NCBI GenBank assembly: GCA_937892315.1
Contig: CALAVF010000103.1
Span: 1 to 16,049 of the forward strand
Source: an uncultured Prevotellaceae bacterium
Lineage (GTDB): Bacteria; Bacteroidota; Bacteroidia; Bacteroidales; Bacteroidaceae
Length of the DNA: 16,049 bases
Direction: 5' to 3'
Positions 1-6,297 of this stretch are shown in pieces. A model generated the notes under the pieces. That model was given only the letters and a program-made list of their open reading frames with translations. It was not told the DNA's origin and did not search any database. A program made the translations under genes and the position numbers. Numbering within the stretch: position 1 is the stretch's first letter; every line of letters starts with the position of its first letter.

Positions 1-8
1 GTTGAAAG

Positions 9-1820
9 ATGCGTTCGTCCGTTCGGCTGCCCCAAGGTTTCACGTCTCAGCAGAGTCCTGCTGTGGCGTATCGTGGCATCTTCATCAACGACGAGGACTG
101 GGGCATCCTGCCGTGGAGCGGGGGAGTCATCGGCCCCGAAACGAACGAACGCATCTTTCAACTGATGTTGCGTCTGAGAGCCAATTATTATTGGCCTTCG
201 ATGCACGAGGTGAGCCAACCTTTTTTCACGATTGAGGGAAATCGGGAGATGGCACACAAATATGGCATCTATGTAGGTGGCAGCCACTGCGAGCCGATGG
301 GCACCTCGCCAGCCACCGAGTGGAAGATGCGTGGAGTGGGCGATTATAACTATGTGACCAACAAGGAGAATGTGCAGAAGTTCTGGGCGGAACGTCTGGA
401 CGAGGTGAAAGGTCAGGATATGGTCTATACGATTGGCATGCGTGGTGTACACGACGGTTCCATGCAGGGCGTGAAGACCAAAGAAGAAAAACTCTTCTAT
501 CTGCAACAGGTGATTGACGACCAACGTGAGATGTTGGCTGCCCATGTCCATCCGAATGTCGCTTCCATCCCTCAGGTTTTTGTGCCTTACAAAGAGGTGC
601 TCGACATCTATCATGCAGGATTGAAAGTGCCCGATGATGTGACCCTGATGTGGACAGACGATAATTACGGTTACATTCGCCATTTCCCCGATGAACAGGA
701 GCGTTCACGCAAAGGTGGAAATGGATTATATTATCATGTTTCTTACTGGGGGAGACCCCACGACTACCTCTGGTTGGGCACTTTTTCACCCTTCCTCCTG
801 CGGCAGCAACTCACAGAGGCTTACCAACGTGGCATCCGTCAGATGTGGGTGCTCAATGTGGGCGACATCAAGCCAGCCGAATATCAGATAGAGGACTTTA
901 TGAATATGGCGTGGAACGGAGTGGAAGGAACAAACGAGAACGCTGAACTGCGGAATTTCTTGGGTCGTGAGTTTGGTGCCTCTTTGGCTGACACACTCAC
1001 TTCTCTGATGATTGACCACTACCGCCTTGCTTTCGACTGCAAGCCTGAGCACATCGGTGGCACCAGGGTGGAGGAAGCAGACAAAGCCTATTGGAACATC
1101 CCGAAGCCGATTGCCCATTGGTCGGTGGATGATGTGCAGAAGCGAGTGGCTGACTATCAGCGGCTTTCAGATGCAGTTGAGGCTTTGGCAACTCTGGTTC
1201 CGTCCCGTCAGAAGAATGCTTATTTTCAATTGGTGAAATATCCCGTTCAGGCAGCAGCACAGATGAACTTCAAGTTCCTTTCCCCTGAGCGGAGTGAACA
1301 AGCCTACGATAGCATTGTGACCCTTACACGTATATATGATCATAGTCCTGAATGGTCGTCGCGTTCCAAATGGATGGGCATTATGGATATGGCACCTCGC
1401 AAATTGGCTGTGTTTGGACGAGTGAAGGAGCCGCTCACTTACCCAGAAGCACAACCTCAAACGGTGCTGTTCTCTACCGACACTTGGCAACACGTTCCGA
1501 AAGGTGAATCGCTCACTTTCTCGTTCGAATCGAAAGGAGAAGATGCGACGTTTGAGGTGCGTCTCTTGCCCAATCATCCTGTGGAGGGCGACCGTCTTGC
1601 TTTTTCCCTGAAGGTGGATGAGAGCGAAGCACAGACCTTCGATTATCGTACTTACGACCGTGAGGAGGAATGGAAACAGAATGTGCTCCGAAACTTCTCC
1701 TTGCGGACATGCACCTTCCCTGTTTCTCCCCATTCACAAGAATCGAACGGGATGCATAAACTTATCTTTGTAGCCCTCACCGAGGGAGTCTATCTGCGTC
1801 GCATCAGCATATCTCGCTAA
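9..1820 (+). CDS. GH115 xylan alpha-glucuronidase, 5' part missing or frameshifted
   Basis: The 603 residues visible match glycoside hydrolase family 115, which removes 4-O-methyl-glucuronic acid side chains from xylan, usually in the periplasm. Family landmarks in order are SPAVAYRGIFINDEDWG near residue 16, the LRLRANYYWP segment, GGSHCEPM, TIGMRGVHDG, DDVTLMWTDDNYG, GLYYHVSYWGRPHDYLWL and MWVLNVGDIKPAEY. The last ~130 residues are the family's C-terminal beta domain, with VRLLPNHPVEGDRLAFSL and NVLRNF. Family members are about 800-950 residues, so the signal peptide and N-terminal domain are absent. The frame is closed by TGA at 3-5, just before the ATG at 9. Bases 1-9 read V-E-R in another frame, which fits the family sequence before this point, so a 1-base frameshift is likely. 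No substrate-binding outer-membrane genes are visible nearby. Family assignment is secure; the intact state of the gene is not. Confidence 0.88.
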   Translation: MRSSVRLPQGFTSQQSPAVAYRGIFINDEDWGILPWSGGVIGPETNERIFQLMLRLRANYYWPSMHEVSQPFFTIEGNREMAHKYGIYVGGSHCEPMGTSPATEWKMRGVGDYNYVTNKENVQKFWAERLDEVKGQDMVYTIGMRGVHDGSMQGVKTKEEKLFYLQQVIDDQREMLAAHVHPNVASIPQVFVPYKEVLDIYHAGLKVPDDVTLMWTDDNYGYIRHFPDEQERSRKGGNGLYYHVSYWGRPHDYLWLGTFSPFLLRQQLTEAYQRGIRQMWVLNVGDIKPAEYQIEDFMNMAWNGVEGTNENAELRNFLGREFGASLADTLTSLMIDHYRLAFDCKPEHIGGTRVEEADKAYWNIPKPIAHWSVDDVQKRVADYQRLSDAVEALATLVPSRQKNAYFQLVKYPVQAAAQMNFKFLSPERSEQAYDSIVTLTRIYDHSPEWSSRSKWMGIMDMAPRKLAVFGRVKEPLTYPEAQPQTVLFSTDTWQHVPKGESLTFSFESKGEDATFEVRLLPNHPVEGDRLAFSLKVDESEAQTFDYRTYDREEEWKQNVLRNFSLRTCTFPVSPHSQESNGMHKLIFVALTEGVYLRRISISR

Positions 1821-1932
1821 CCCCCTGCTAACAACCCCAAAAGTGGTCTGAGTCAGACCGCCGAGGTGGTGTGACTCAGACCGCCGAGGTGGTGTGACTC
1901 AGACCACTTTAGAGGTATCGAGCGGAGGGTTA
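1818..1932. repeat. Palindromic intergenic repeat, copy 1, between convergent genes
   Basis: Positions 1840-1855 (AAAGTGGTCTGAGTCA) are a perfect inverted repeat of 1895-1910. Between them, a 23-base unit beginning GACCGCCGAGG is present twice exactly, at 1856-1878 and 1879-1901. Three 15-base cores (GGTCTGAGTCAGACC, then GGTGTGACTCAGACC twice) start at 1845, 1868 and 1891. In the same register, 1818-1829 pairs with 1921-1932 at 10 of 12 positions plus one G-T, so the symmetry takes in both flanking stop codons. No long T-run follows either arm. A role as a two-way transcription terminator or a protein-binding array is inference. Confidence 0.9.
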
Positions 1933-2286
1933 TTGGCTTTCTTCCCATGCCTTCACCACGTCTTCGACGGTCATGCCCATGAGGCGGAGGCGACGGAAAA
2001 ATTCGGGGAGTTCGTGATTGACAAATTCCTTCTTCCGTGCGTGGCGGATGCGGCGTTGGGCACCGTGAGAGACAAAGACCCCGATGCCTCGTTTCTGGTA
2101 GATGATTTCGTCGCGTTGCAGGATGTCGAACGTGCGGAGTACCGTGTTGGTGTTCACCTCATATTCGGCAGCCAGTTCGCGGATGCTCGGCACACGCTCC
2201 TCTTCCCGATATTTGCCCGAGAGGATGTCGTCGCACAGGCGGTCGGCAATCTTCACGTAGATGGCTTTTTCGTTCTGGTAAATCAT
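1930..2286 (-). CDS. GntR-family transcriptional regulator (YtrA-like)
   Basis: This 118-residue protein begins MIYQNEKAIYVKIADRL and carries a GntR winged helix-turn-helix over residues ~5-75, with the hallmark PSIRELAAEYEVNTNTVLR recognition segment and the wing QKRGIGVFV. It has only a short C-terminal helix, the size typical of the YtrA subfamily, whose members usually repress a neighbouring ABC transporter. It is the last gene of a minus-strand operon; its ATG overlaps the TGA of the permease in an ATGA, indicating translational coupling. The longer in-frame extension to 2916 was rejected because it lies over the permease and has no domain-like sequence. The likely target is the palindrome at 4066-4089. 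Family assignment is firm; the effector is unknown. Confidence 0.9.
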   Translation of the reverse strand: MIYQNEKAIYVKIADRLCDDILSGKYREEERVPSIRELAAEYEVNTNTVLRTFDILQRDEIIYQKRGIGVFVSHGAQRRIRHARKKEFVNHELPEFFRRLRLMGMTVEDVVKAWEESQ

Positions 2287-3122
2287 AGAGTGAAGAATTT
2301 GTGGTTGACAATCTGAGAGCGGCAGAAAGAGTGGTAGGCAAGGAGAGTGAAGGGGAGGGAGAGGAAAAGGAAGCAATAAAGGAGAGGCTTTACGGAGGTA
2401 TGCGAGACAAGAAGATGGGTGTTTCTGATGCCCACTACTTCGTAGGTAAACACGCACAGTGCCACCACAACGAAGAAGGCGATGAAGGCATACACCCATC
2501 CCATACGGCGGAATGCGGTGCCGAACCAGATGAAGAAGGTGTAAAACACCAATTCGAACTTGTTTTCCCAGAAGATGCGCTGAACGACATGAGAGATGGT
2601 GTCGAAGCCGTGGAAAGCATTTCTGACATCGTAGAACCAAGGCATGGCGTAATAATAACTGAATATCCTTTCCCAATCGGGCTGATTGCCAGCCAGAGAG
2701 TCCATCGTGCCGAGGAAGAGAACGACCACGGCGGTTGCTGCCAAAAGTGCCACATTGACAATGAGTGGAACGCCGACCAACCCTAAAATCAGCCGTGAAA
2801 GGAACTTCTCGACATTGTTGGCTGGCAGGCAGAGTGTGTTGATGGCTCGTTGTTTGTGGTGAACCGCATCGAACAGGAAGGAGAGGACAATGACGATGCC
2901 TCCAAAGTAAATCCATTGGGTGAGGGTATAGTGCGAGAGGTTGTAAACATCAGCGTTGATGTACATCAAGATGAATTCGATGACCGCCGTCTTCACAAGG
3001 AAAATGGCAAAAAAGGTGAGGAACAGCCGCAGGTAGCGTTTCTTTTCTGTTCTCCAGTAGAACCGCATGAGCAGTCCGATTCGTTTGAGTGATATGGTTT
3101 CCATAAATCTACTATTTTTCAT
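2283..3122 (-). CDS. ABC transporter permease-like membrane protein
   Basis: This is a 279-residue hydrophobic protein with about six predicted membrane spans (roughly residues 31-53, 70-86, 112-137, 190-203, 207-227 and 246-263). It has the LPANNVEKFLSRL segment at ~99-111, which I associate with ABC-2-type permeases of Bacteroidetes (LPAS..EKF.SR). It follows the ATPase gene by 93 nt and overlaps the GntR start by 4 nt, so it is most likely the membrane partner of that ATPase. The transported substrate cannot be read from the sequence; YtrA-linked systems in other bacteria respond to cell-envelope stress. The start used is ATG at 3122; a second ATG at 3104 (METISLKRI) is equally possible. 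Confidence 0.78.
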   Translation of the reverse strand: MKNSRFMETISLKRIGLLMRFYWRTEKKRYLRLFLTFFAIFLVKTAVIEFILMYINADVYNLSHYTLTQWIYFGGIVIVLSFLFDAVHHKQRAINTLCLPANNVEKFLSRLILGLVGVPLIVNVALLAATAVVVLFLGTMDSLAGNQPDWERIFSYYYAMPWFYDVRNAFHGFDTISHVVQRIFWENKFELVFYTFFIWFGTAFRRMGWVYAFIAFFVVVALCVFTYEVVGIRNTHLLVSHTSVKPLLYCFLFLSLPFTLLAYHSFCRSQIVNHKFFTL

Positions 3123-3160
3123 TTATACAGCAATAAAATTTATGATAAATTCATGGTTAA

Positions 3161-3228
3161 TTGATGGTAATTCGTGTTTTATTTTAAACATGAATCTTCA
3201 CGAATTAGCCACGAATTATTCATGAATG
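3161..3228 (-). repeat. Degenerate tandem ATTCGTG/ATTCATG repeats
   Basis: CACGAATTA occurs at 3199-3207 and 3210-3218, and its inverse TAATTCGTG at 3168-3176. Read on the minus strand, the block is a run of TTCATGAATAA, TTCGTGGCTAA, TTCGTGAAGA and TTCATGTTTA, units of 10-11 bases. It begins inside the last codons of the ATPase gene and fills part of the gap before the permease. The inverted copies could form a 9-bp stem with a 22-base loop. Function unknown. Confidence 0.7.
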
Positions 3229-4049
3229 AGTTTTGTTTGGTGGCTGATGATGGCATTGAACAGCAGTTCGAGGTTGAGGGGTGTTTCCTCGTCTTCTGGT
3301 TGGCGAAGAACCATCGTGGCATTGCCTTGCGGAGTGCGTTCGCTGTACAGTACGTTCTCGTTCATGTCGTCGTTAGGACGCACGTCGAATGTATATTTCT
3401 CGCAAATCTCCGTGACCGACGCATTGAGCAGCAGATGCGAGCGTTGCAGAATGAGCACGTGGTCGAGCAACGAATCCACGTCGTGCAATTGATGGGTGGC
3501 AATGAGCAGGGTACGATCTTCCGTCATGGTGGTGGCAATCACCTTGCGGAACTGCTTCTTCGACGGCACATCCAACCCGTTCGTCGGCTCGTCCATCAGC
3601 AGATAGCGCACATTGGTGGCAAGGGCAAAACTCATCAACGCCTTCTTCTTGTCGCCCATCGAAAGACTGTTGAGTTGCACGTCGAGCGGCAACCGAAACT
3701 CCTCCATGCACCTGCGGAGAATCTCATCGCTAAAATCCTCATAGAAAGGGCGATACGTATCTACATACTCGGAGAATCGCATGGCGGGCAGGTCGAACTC
3801 TTCAGGCACGATGTACATCTGCCGCAATGACGCATGTTGCCGCTTGCTCACGTCCGTGCCATCCACCGTGATGTGTCCTTCACTCGGACGGAGCAACCCC
3901 ATCATCAGATAGAGTAGGGTCGATTTCCCCGTCCCGTTCTCGCCGAGCAGCCCATACACCTTGTTCTGCTCCAACAGGAGACTAAACTTGTCGAAAATCG
4001 CCAGTTTTTTGTCTCCATAACTGAATGTAACTTCCTGAATATGAATCAT
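3216..4049 (-). CDS. ABC transporter ATP-binding protein
   Basis: This 277-residue single-domain ATPase powers a transporter at the inner membrane. Walker A is GENGTGKST (residues 36-44), the signature is a degenerate LSMGDKKK (129-136), Walker B is YLLMDEPTNGLD (149-160), and the switch histidine is in ATHQ (H186). The Q-loop glutamine position reads VPEE, with glutamate, as in some relatives of this group. About 75 residues after the H-loop form a C-terminal extension of unknown role. It is the first gene of an operon with a six-helix permease and a GntR regulator. A strong promoter and a palindrome lie 17-73 nt upstream of its ATG. Assignment as an ABC ATPase is certain; the substrate is unknown. 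Confidence 0.94.
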   Translation of the reverse strand: MIHIQEVTFSYGDKKLAIFDKFSLLLEQNKVYGLLGENGTGKSTLLYLMMGLLRPSEGHITVDGTDVSKRQHASLRQMYIVPEEFDLPAMRFSEYVDTYRPFYEDFSDEILRRCMEEFRLPLDVQLNSLSMGDKKKALMSFALATNVRYLLMDEPTNGLDVPSKKQFRKVIATTMTEDRTLLIATHQLHDVDSLLDHVLILQRSHLLLNASVTEICEKYTFDVRPNDDMNENVLYSERTPQGNATMVLRQPEDEETPLNLELLFNAIISHQTKLIHE

Positions 4050-4065
4050 AATCTTCTTTCTGCTA

Positions 4066-4089
4066 TGTGTCTTAGTCTCTTAAGACACA
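4066..4089. promoter_or_regulatory. Candidate GntR operator (9-6-9 palindrome)
   Basis: TGTGTCTTA at 4066-4074 and TAAGACACA at 4081-4089 form a perfect 9-bp inverted repeat with a 6-base spacer. On the minus strand it begins one base after the -7 box, so it covers the predicted transcription start of the ABC-GntR operon. That position suits a repressor site, and the operon's own GntR protein is the obvious candidate. Binding is inferred. Confidence 0.7.
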
Positions 4090-4090
4090 G

Positions 4091-4122
4091 CAAAAGTATA
4101 ACTTTTTCTTATCACCACCAAA
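4091..4122 (-). promoter_or_regulatory. Promoter of the ABC-permease-GntR operon
   Basis: On the minus strand, TTTG (4119-4122) is followed after exactly 20 bases by TACTTTTG (4091-4098), matching the Bacteroidetes TTTG-N19-21-TAnnTTTG consensus. Transcription should start near 4085, giving a leader of about 35 nt to the ATG at 4049. Confidence 0.82.
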
Positions 4123-4216
4123 TCTTTTTGAGATATTTAACCGTTTTTAACGCGGCGAAGTCCTTTTATCTCACATAAAGTCAATTTTGTCCTACTTCGT
4201 TCCCGTTTTTTTTGTG

Positions 4217-4224
4217 TACTTTTG
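4217..4224 (+). promoter_or_regulatory. Probable -7 box of the GH97 gene
   Basis: TACTTTTG fits TAnnTTTG. The nearest TTTG upstream (4186-4189) is 27 bases away, too far for the consensus, so the -33 box is weak or replaced by an activator. The box puts the start near 4231 and supports ATG 4255 over the upstream in-frame ATG at 4222. Confidence 0.55.
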
Positions 4225-4254
4225 CACAGCGAAATAAATTTCTTTGAAAAACCA

Positions 4255-5596
4255 ATGAGAAAAGCATTGATGATGACTTTGTGCCTCCTCCTGTGTGGAG
4301 TGGTGGCACATGCCCAAGCCACGACCGATGGCAAGGGGAAATGGCAGTCGCCCAATGGTCGGCTGTCGCTGATACAGAAGCAGGGTGGTTTTGTCCTCTC
4401 TTGTGGCGGACAAACCGTATTGGACATTCCGAGGTTGGGTATGGGCACGTGGCCTGCCATACCAACAGGAGAACTGGCGTTTGTGCGACCCGTCAAGGAC
4501 GATTACACGATGTTGGCAGGCAAACGGCTGCACTGTACGAACGAAGCCAACGAGTATCAAACCATGCTGAGCGATGGCTCTCGATTGGTCGTGCGGCTGT
4601 ACAATGACGGCTTGGCATTCCGCTACGAACTCACAGGATTGACGGGTCAATCTGCCCCTCAAGAACAAACCGCCTATCGCATTCCTGATGGCACACGCCG
4701 ATGGATGCAGCAGTGGTCAGATGGTTATGAAGGCTTCTTTCCCCTCAGCACAACAAACGTGGAAAAAGGGCGATGGGGCTATCCCTCTTTGCTCCAGCCT
4801 GCCGACGATGTATTCGCCCTCATCACCGAAGCGAACATCGAGCGTCGGCAAAGTGCATCGTGCCTGTTCAGCGAGGGCGACCTCTTCCGTGTCACACCCG
4901 ATGAACATGGATTATTGCCAAGAACTGCTTGAATGTGCCGCCCGTCACCACTTGCTGGTCAACTTCCACGGAGCGACCATCCCCCGTGGCTGGCAACGCA
5001 CTTATCCCAATCTGCTCTCCACCGAGGGTGTCTATGGTGCCGAGTGGTACAACAACGTGCCGACCTTCACCGACCGTGCTGCCCGTCACAATGCCACGTT
5101 GCCTTTCACTCGCAACGTCATAGGCCCGATGGATTACACCCCTTGTGCTTTCTCCGACTCGCAGCATCCCCACATCACCACCCATGCCCACGAGTTGGCA
5201 TTGACCGTCCTCTACGAGAGTGGACTCCAACATCTTGCCGACCGCCCGGAAAGTTATCTTGCACAGCCTGTAGAGGTGCAGAATTTCCTCGGGGATTTGC
5301 CTTCCGTCTGGGACGAGACCCGTCTTCTTTCGGGCTATCCAGGAGAGTCGGTCGTGATGGCTCGTCGTCGCGGTACAACGTGGTATGTGGCAGGTATCAA
5401 TGGCACAGATGAGGTGAAAGACATCCCTCTTCCCCTGAGCACCATTTTGATGAAGGATGTCTCTGCCACCGTCTTTATGGACAACGTCGGCAAGGCACAA
5501 CCTTGGAATATCCGCAAGATGGAAACCTCCGATGTACCAACGACCGTCGCTTGTCAACCACGGGGCGGATTTGTCCTTGTCATTGTGGCTCAATGA
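4255..5596 (+). pseudogene. GH97 glycosidase with central deletion and frame change
   Basis: The first part (4255 to ~4900) has a signal peptide (MRKALMMTLCLLLCGVVAHA) followed by the GH97 N-terminal beta-sandwich, including WPAIPTGELAFVRPVKDD and LYNDGLAFRYEL. The second part (~4898 to 5596) is in another frame. It carries the later half of the catalytic barrel, CAARHHLLVNFHGA, RTYPNLLSTEGVYGAEWY and PFTRNVIGPMDYTP, then the C-terminal beta domain. The first frame stops at 4932. About 450 residues remain against the usual ~650-740, so roughly 200 residues between RVTPDE and MDYCQELL are gone. FHGA resembles the retaining clade of GH97, whose nucleophile aspartate sits in a KVDF-type motif that would lie in the lost section. 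The product should be inactive. A misassembly joining two distant parts of an intact gene is the main alternative. Confidence 0.85.
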
Positions 5597-5660
5597 GACT
5601 TTTTTCACCTTTTTTCAAAAATAATTCTTCATTCATCGTTCTTTATTCTTCATTTTTTCT

Positions 5661-5668
5661 TACCTTTG
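5661..5668 (+). promoter_or_regulatory. Probable -7 box of rplS
   Basis: TACCTTTG matches TAnnTTTG, followed by GCAACC. No clear TTTG lies 19-21 bases upstream. It predicts a start near 5675 and a leader of about 88 nt. The 63 bases before it (5597-5660) are T-rich and hold a direct repeat of ATTCTTCATT at 5624-5633 and 5645-5654, 21 bases apart. Confidence 0.6.
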
Positions 5669-5680
5669 CAACCGTTTTTG

Positions 5681-5763
5681 GCGAAGCCGCTGTCTAAAGG
5701 AGGTTGAGTGCTCCAGAGAATGCTTCGTTGTAACTCTTTAATTAACAAACAAATCATCCAAAA
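5681..5763 (+). promoter_or_regulatory. Structured leader of rplS
   Basis: CGAAGC (5682-5687) can pair with GCTTCG (5722-5727), enclosing GGAG (5699-5702) pairing with CTCC (5711-5714). The inner stem would bury AAGGAGG (5697-5703), a near-perfect Shine-Dalgarno sequence placed about 60 nt before the rplS ATG. Such nested stems are typical of ribosomal-protein leaders that bind their own product. Autoregulation by L19 is inference; I made no covariance search. Confidence 0.45.
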
Positions 5764-5773
5764 ATGGCAGTAG
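5708..5773 (+). other. Possible 21-codon upstream ORF overlapping rplS start
   Basis: A GTG at 5708 lies 4 nt after AGGAGG (5698-5703) and opens a 21-codon frame that ends with TAG at 5771-5773, just inside rplS (ATG 5764). An in-frame ATG follows at 5720. The reading would be [20 protein letters not shown]. The geometry would allow translational coupling to rplS. The peptide matches nothing I know, and it may be chance. Confidence 0.25.
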
Positions 5774-6144
5774 ATTTAATTAAAGTGGCTCAGGAAGCAA
5801 TGCAGACTTCAGAGCCAAAGCAGTTCCCTCAGTTCAAGGCAGGTGATACTGTAACCGTTGCTTACAAGATTGTCGAAGGTAGCAAAGAGCGTATCCAACT
5901 TTACCGTGGTGTCGTCATCAAGATTGCAGGACATGAAGACAAGAAGCGTTTCACTGTTCGCAAGATGTCTGGCACAGTAGGCGTTGAGCGTATCTTCCCA
6001 CTCGATTCACCCAACATCGATTCTATTGAGGTGAACAAGATTGGTAAGGTTCGTCGTGCTAAACTCTATTATCTCCGCAAACTCACAGGTAAGAAAGCCC
6101 GTATCAAGGAAAAGCTCTCAGGTAAAAAGAACGTCGAGGCTTAA
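5764..6144 (+). CDS. rplS: 50S ribosomal protein L19
   Basis: The 126-residue product matches bacterial L19, which sits at the subunit interface of the large ribosomal subunit and contacts 16S rRNA. Recognisable segments are [13 protein letters not shown], the [14 protein letters not shown] core, [21 protein letters not shown] and the basic [23 protein letters not shown] tail. Length is normal for the family. It is apparently monocistronic here: a promoter box and structured leader lie upstream, and a long hairpin follows 12 nt after the stop. Outside Bacteroidetes this gene commonly sits in rpsP-rimM-trmD-rplS, so the solo arrangement is worth noting. Codon use looks more biased than the neighbours, as expected for a highly expressed gene. 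Confidence 0.97.
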   Translation: MAVDLIKVAQEAMQTSEPKQFPQFKAGDTVTVAYKIVEGSKERIQLYRGVVIKIAGHEDKKRFTVRKMSGTVGVERIFPLDSPNIDSIEVNKIGKVRRAKLYYLRKLTGKKARIKEKLSGKKNVEA

Positions 6145-6155
6145 TCTTTATGATG

Positions 6156-6257
6156 TAAGTGAAAAGTGAAGAGTGAAAAGTGAAAAATCTAAGTAACTTG
6201 CCATCCGAATGGTCGGTAAAATAGATTTTTCACTTTTCATTTTTCACTTTTCACTTA
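6156..6257. repeat. 36-bp near-perfect hairpin of GTGAAAA units
   Basis: Bases 6156-6191 are the inverse of 6222-6257 at 34 of 36 positions, and the two differences become G-U pairs in plus-strand RNA. The loop is 30 bases. The arms consist of repeats of AGTGAAAA/AGTGAAGA. The 3' arm runs into TTATTTTTG, so the structure could end rplS transcription, and it abuts the promoter box of the next gene. I recall similar GTGAAAAGTGAA tracts in other Bacteroidales intergenic regions but cannot verify that here. Confidence 0.85.
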
Positions 6258-6263
6258 TTTTTG

Positions 6264-6271
6264 TATCTTTG
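6264..6271 (+). promoter_or_regulatory. Probable -7 box of the MaoC-like gene
   Basis: TATCTTTG followed by CACC fits TAnnTTTG. It predicts transcription from near 6278, about 20 nt before the ATG at 6298. A -33 box is not clear because the region is inside the 3' arm of the hairpin. Confidence 0.6.
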
Positions 6272-6297
6272 CACCAAATCTAAAAAAGCATTGAAAT

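Noticed and set aside
1856..1901. Two exact 23-base repeats considered as a CRISPR fragment
   Set aside because: The units are directly adjacent with no unique spacers, the whole is palindromic, and no cas gene is near.
2287..2916. Extension of the GntR frame upstream to 2916
   Set aside because: The added 210 residues overlap the permease gene in another frame and look like a shadow; the ATGA overlap at 2286 gives the natural start.
5624..5654. ATTCTTCATT direct repeat 21 bases apart before rplS considered as an operator
   Set aside because: The region is very T-rich and such words are common in Bacteroidales spacers, so there is no specific support.
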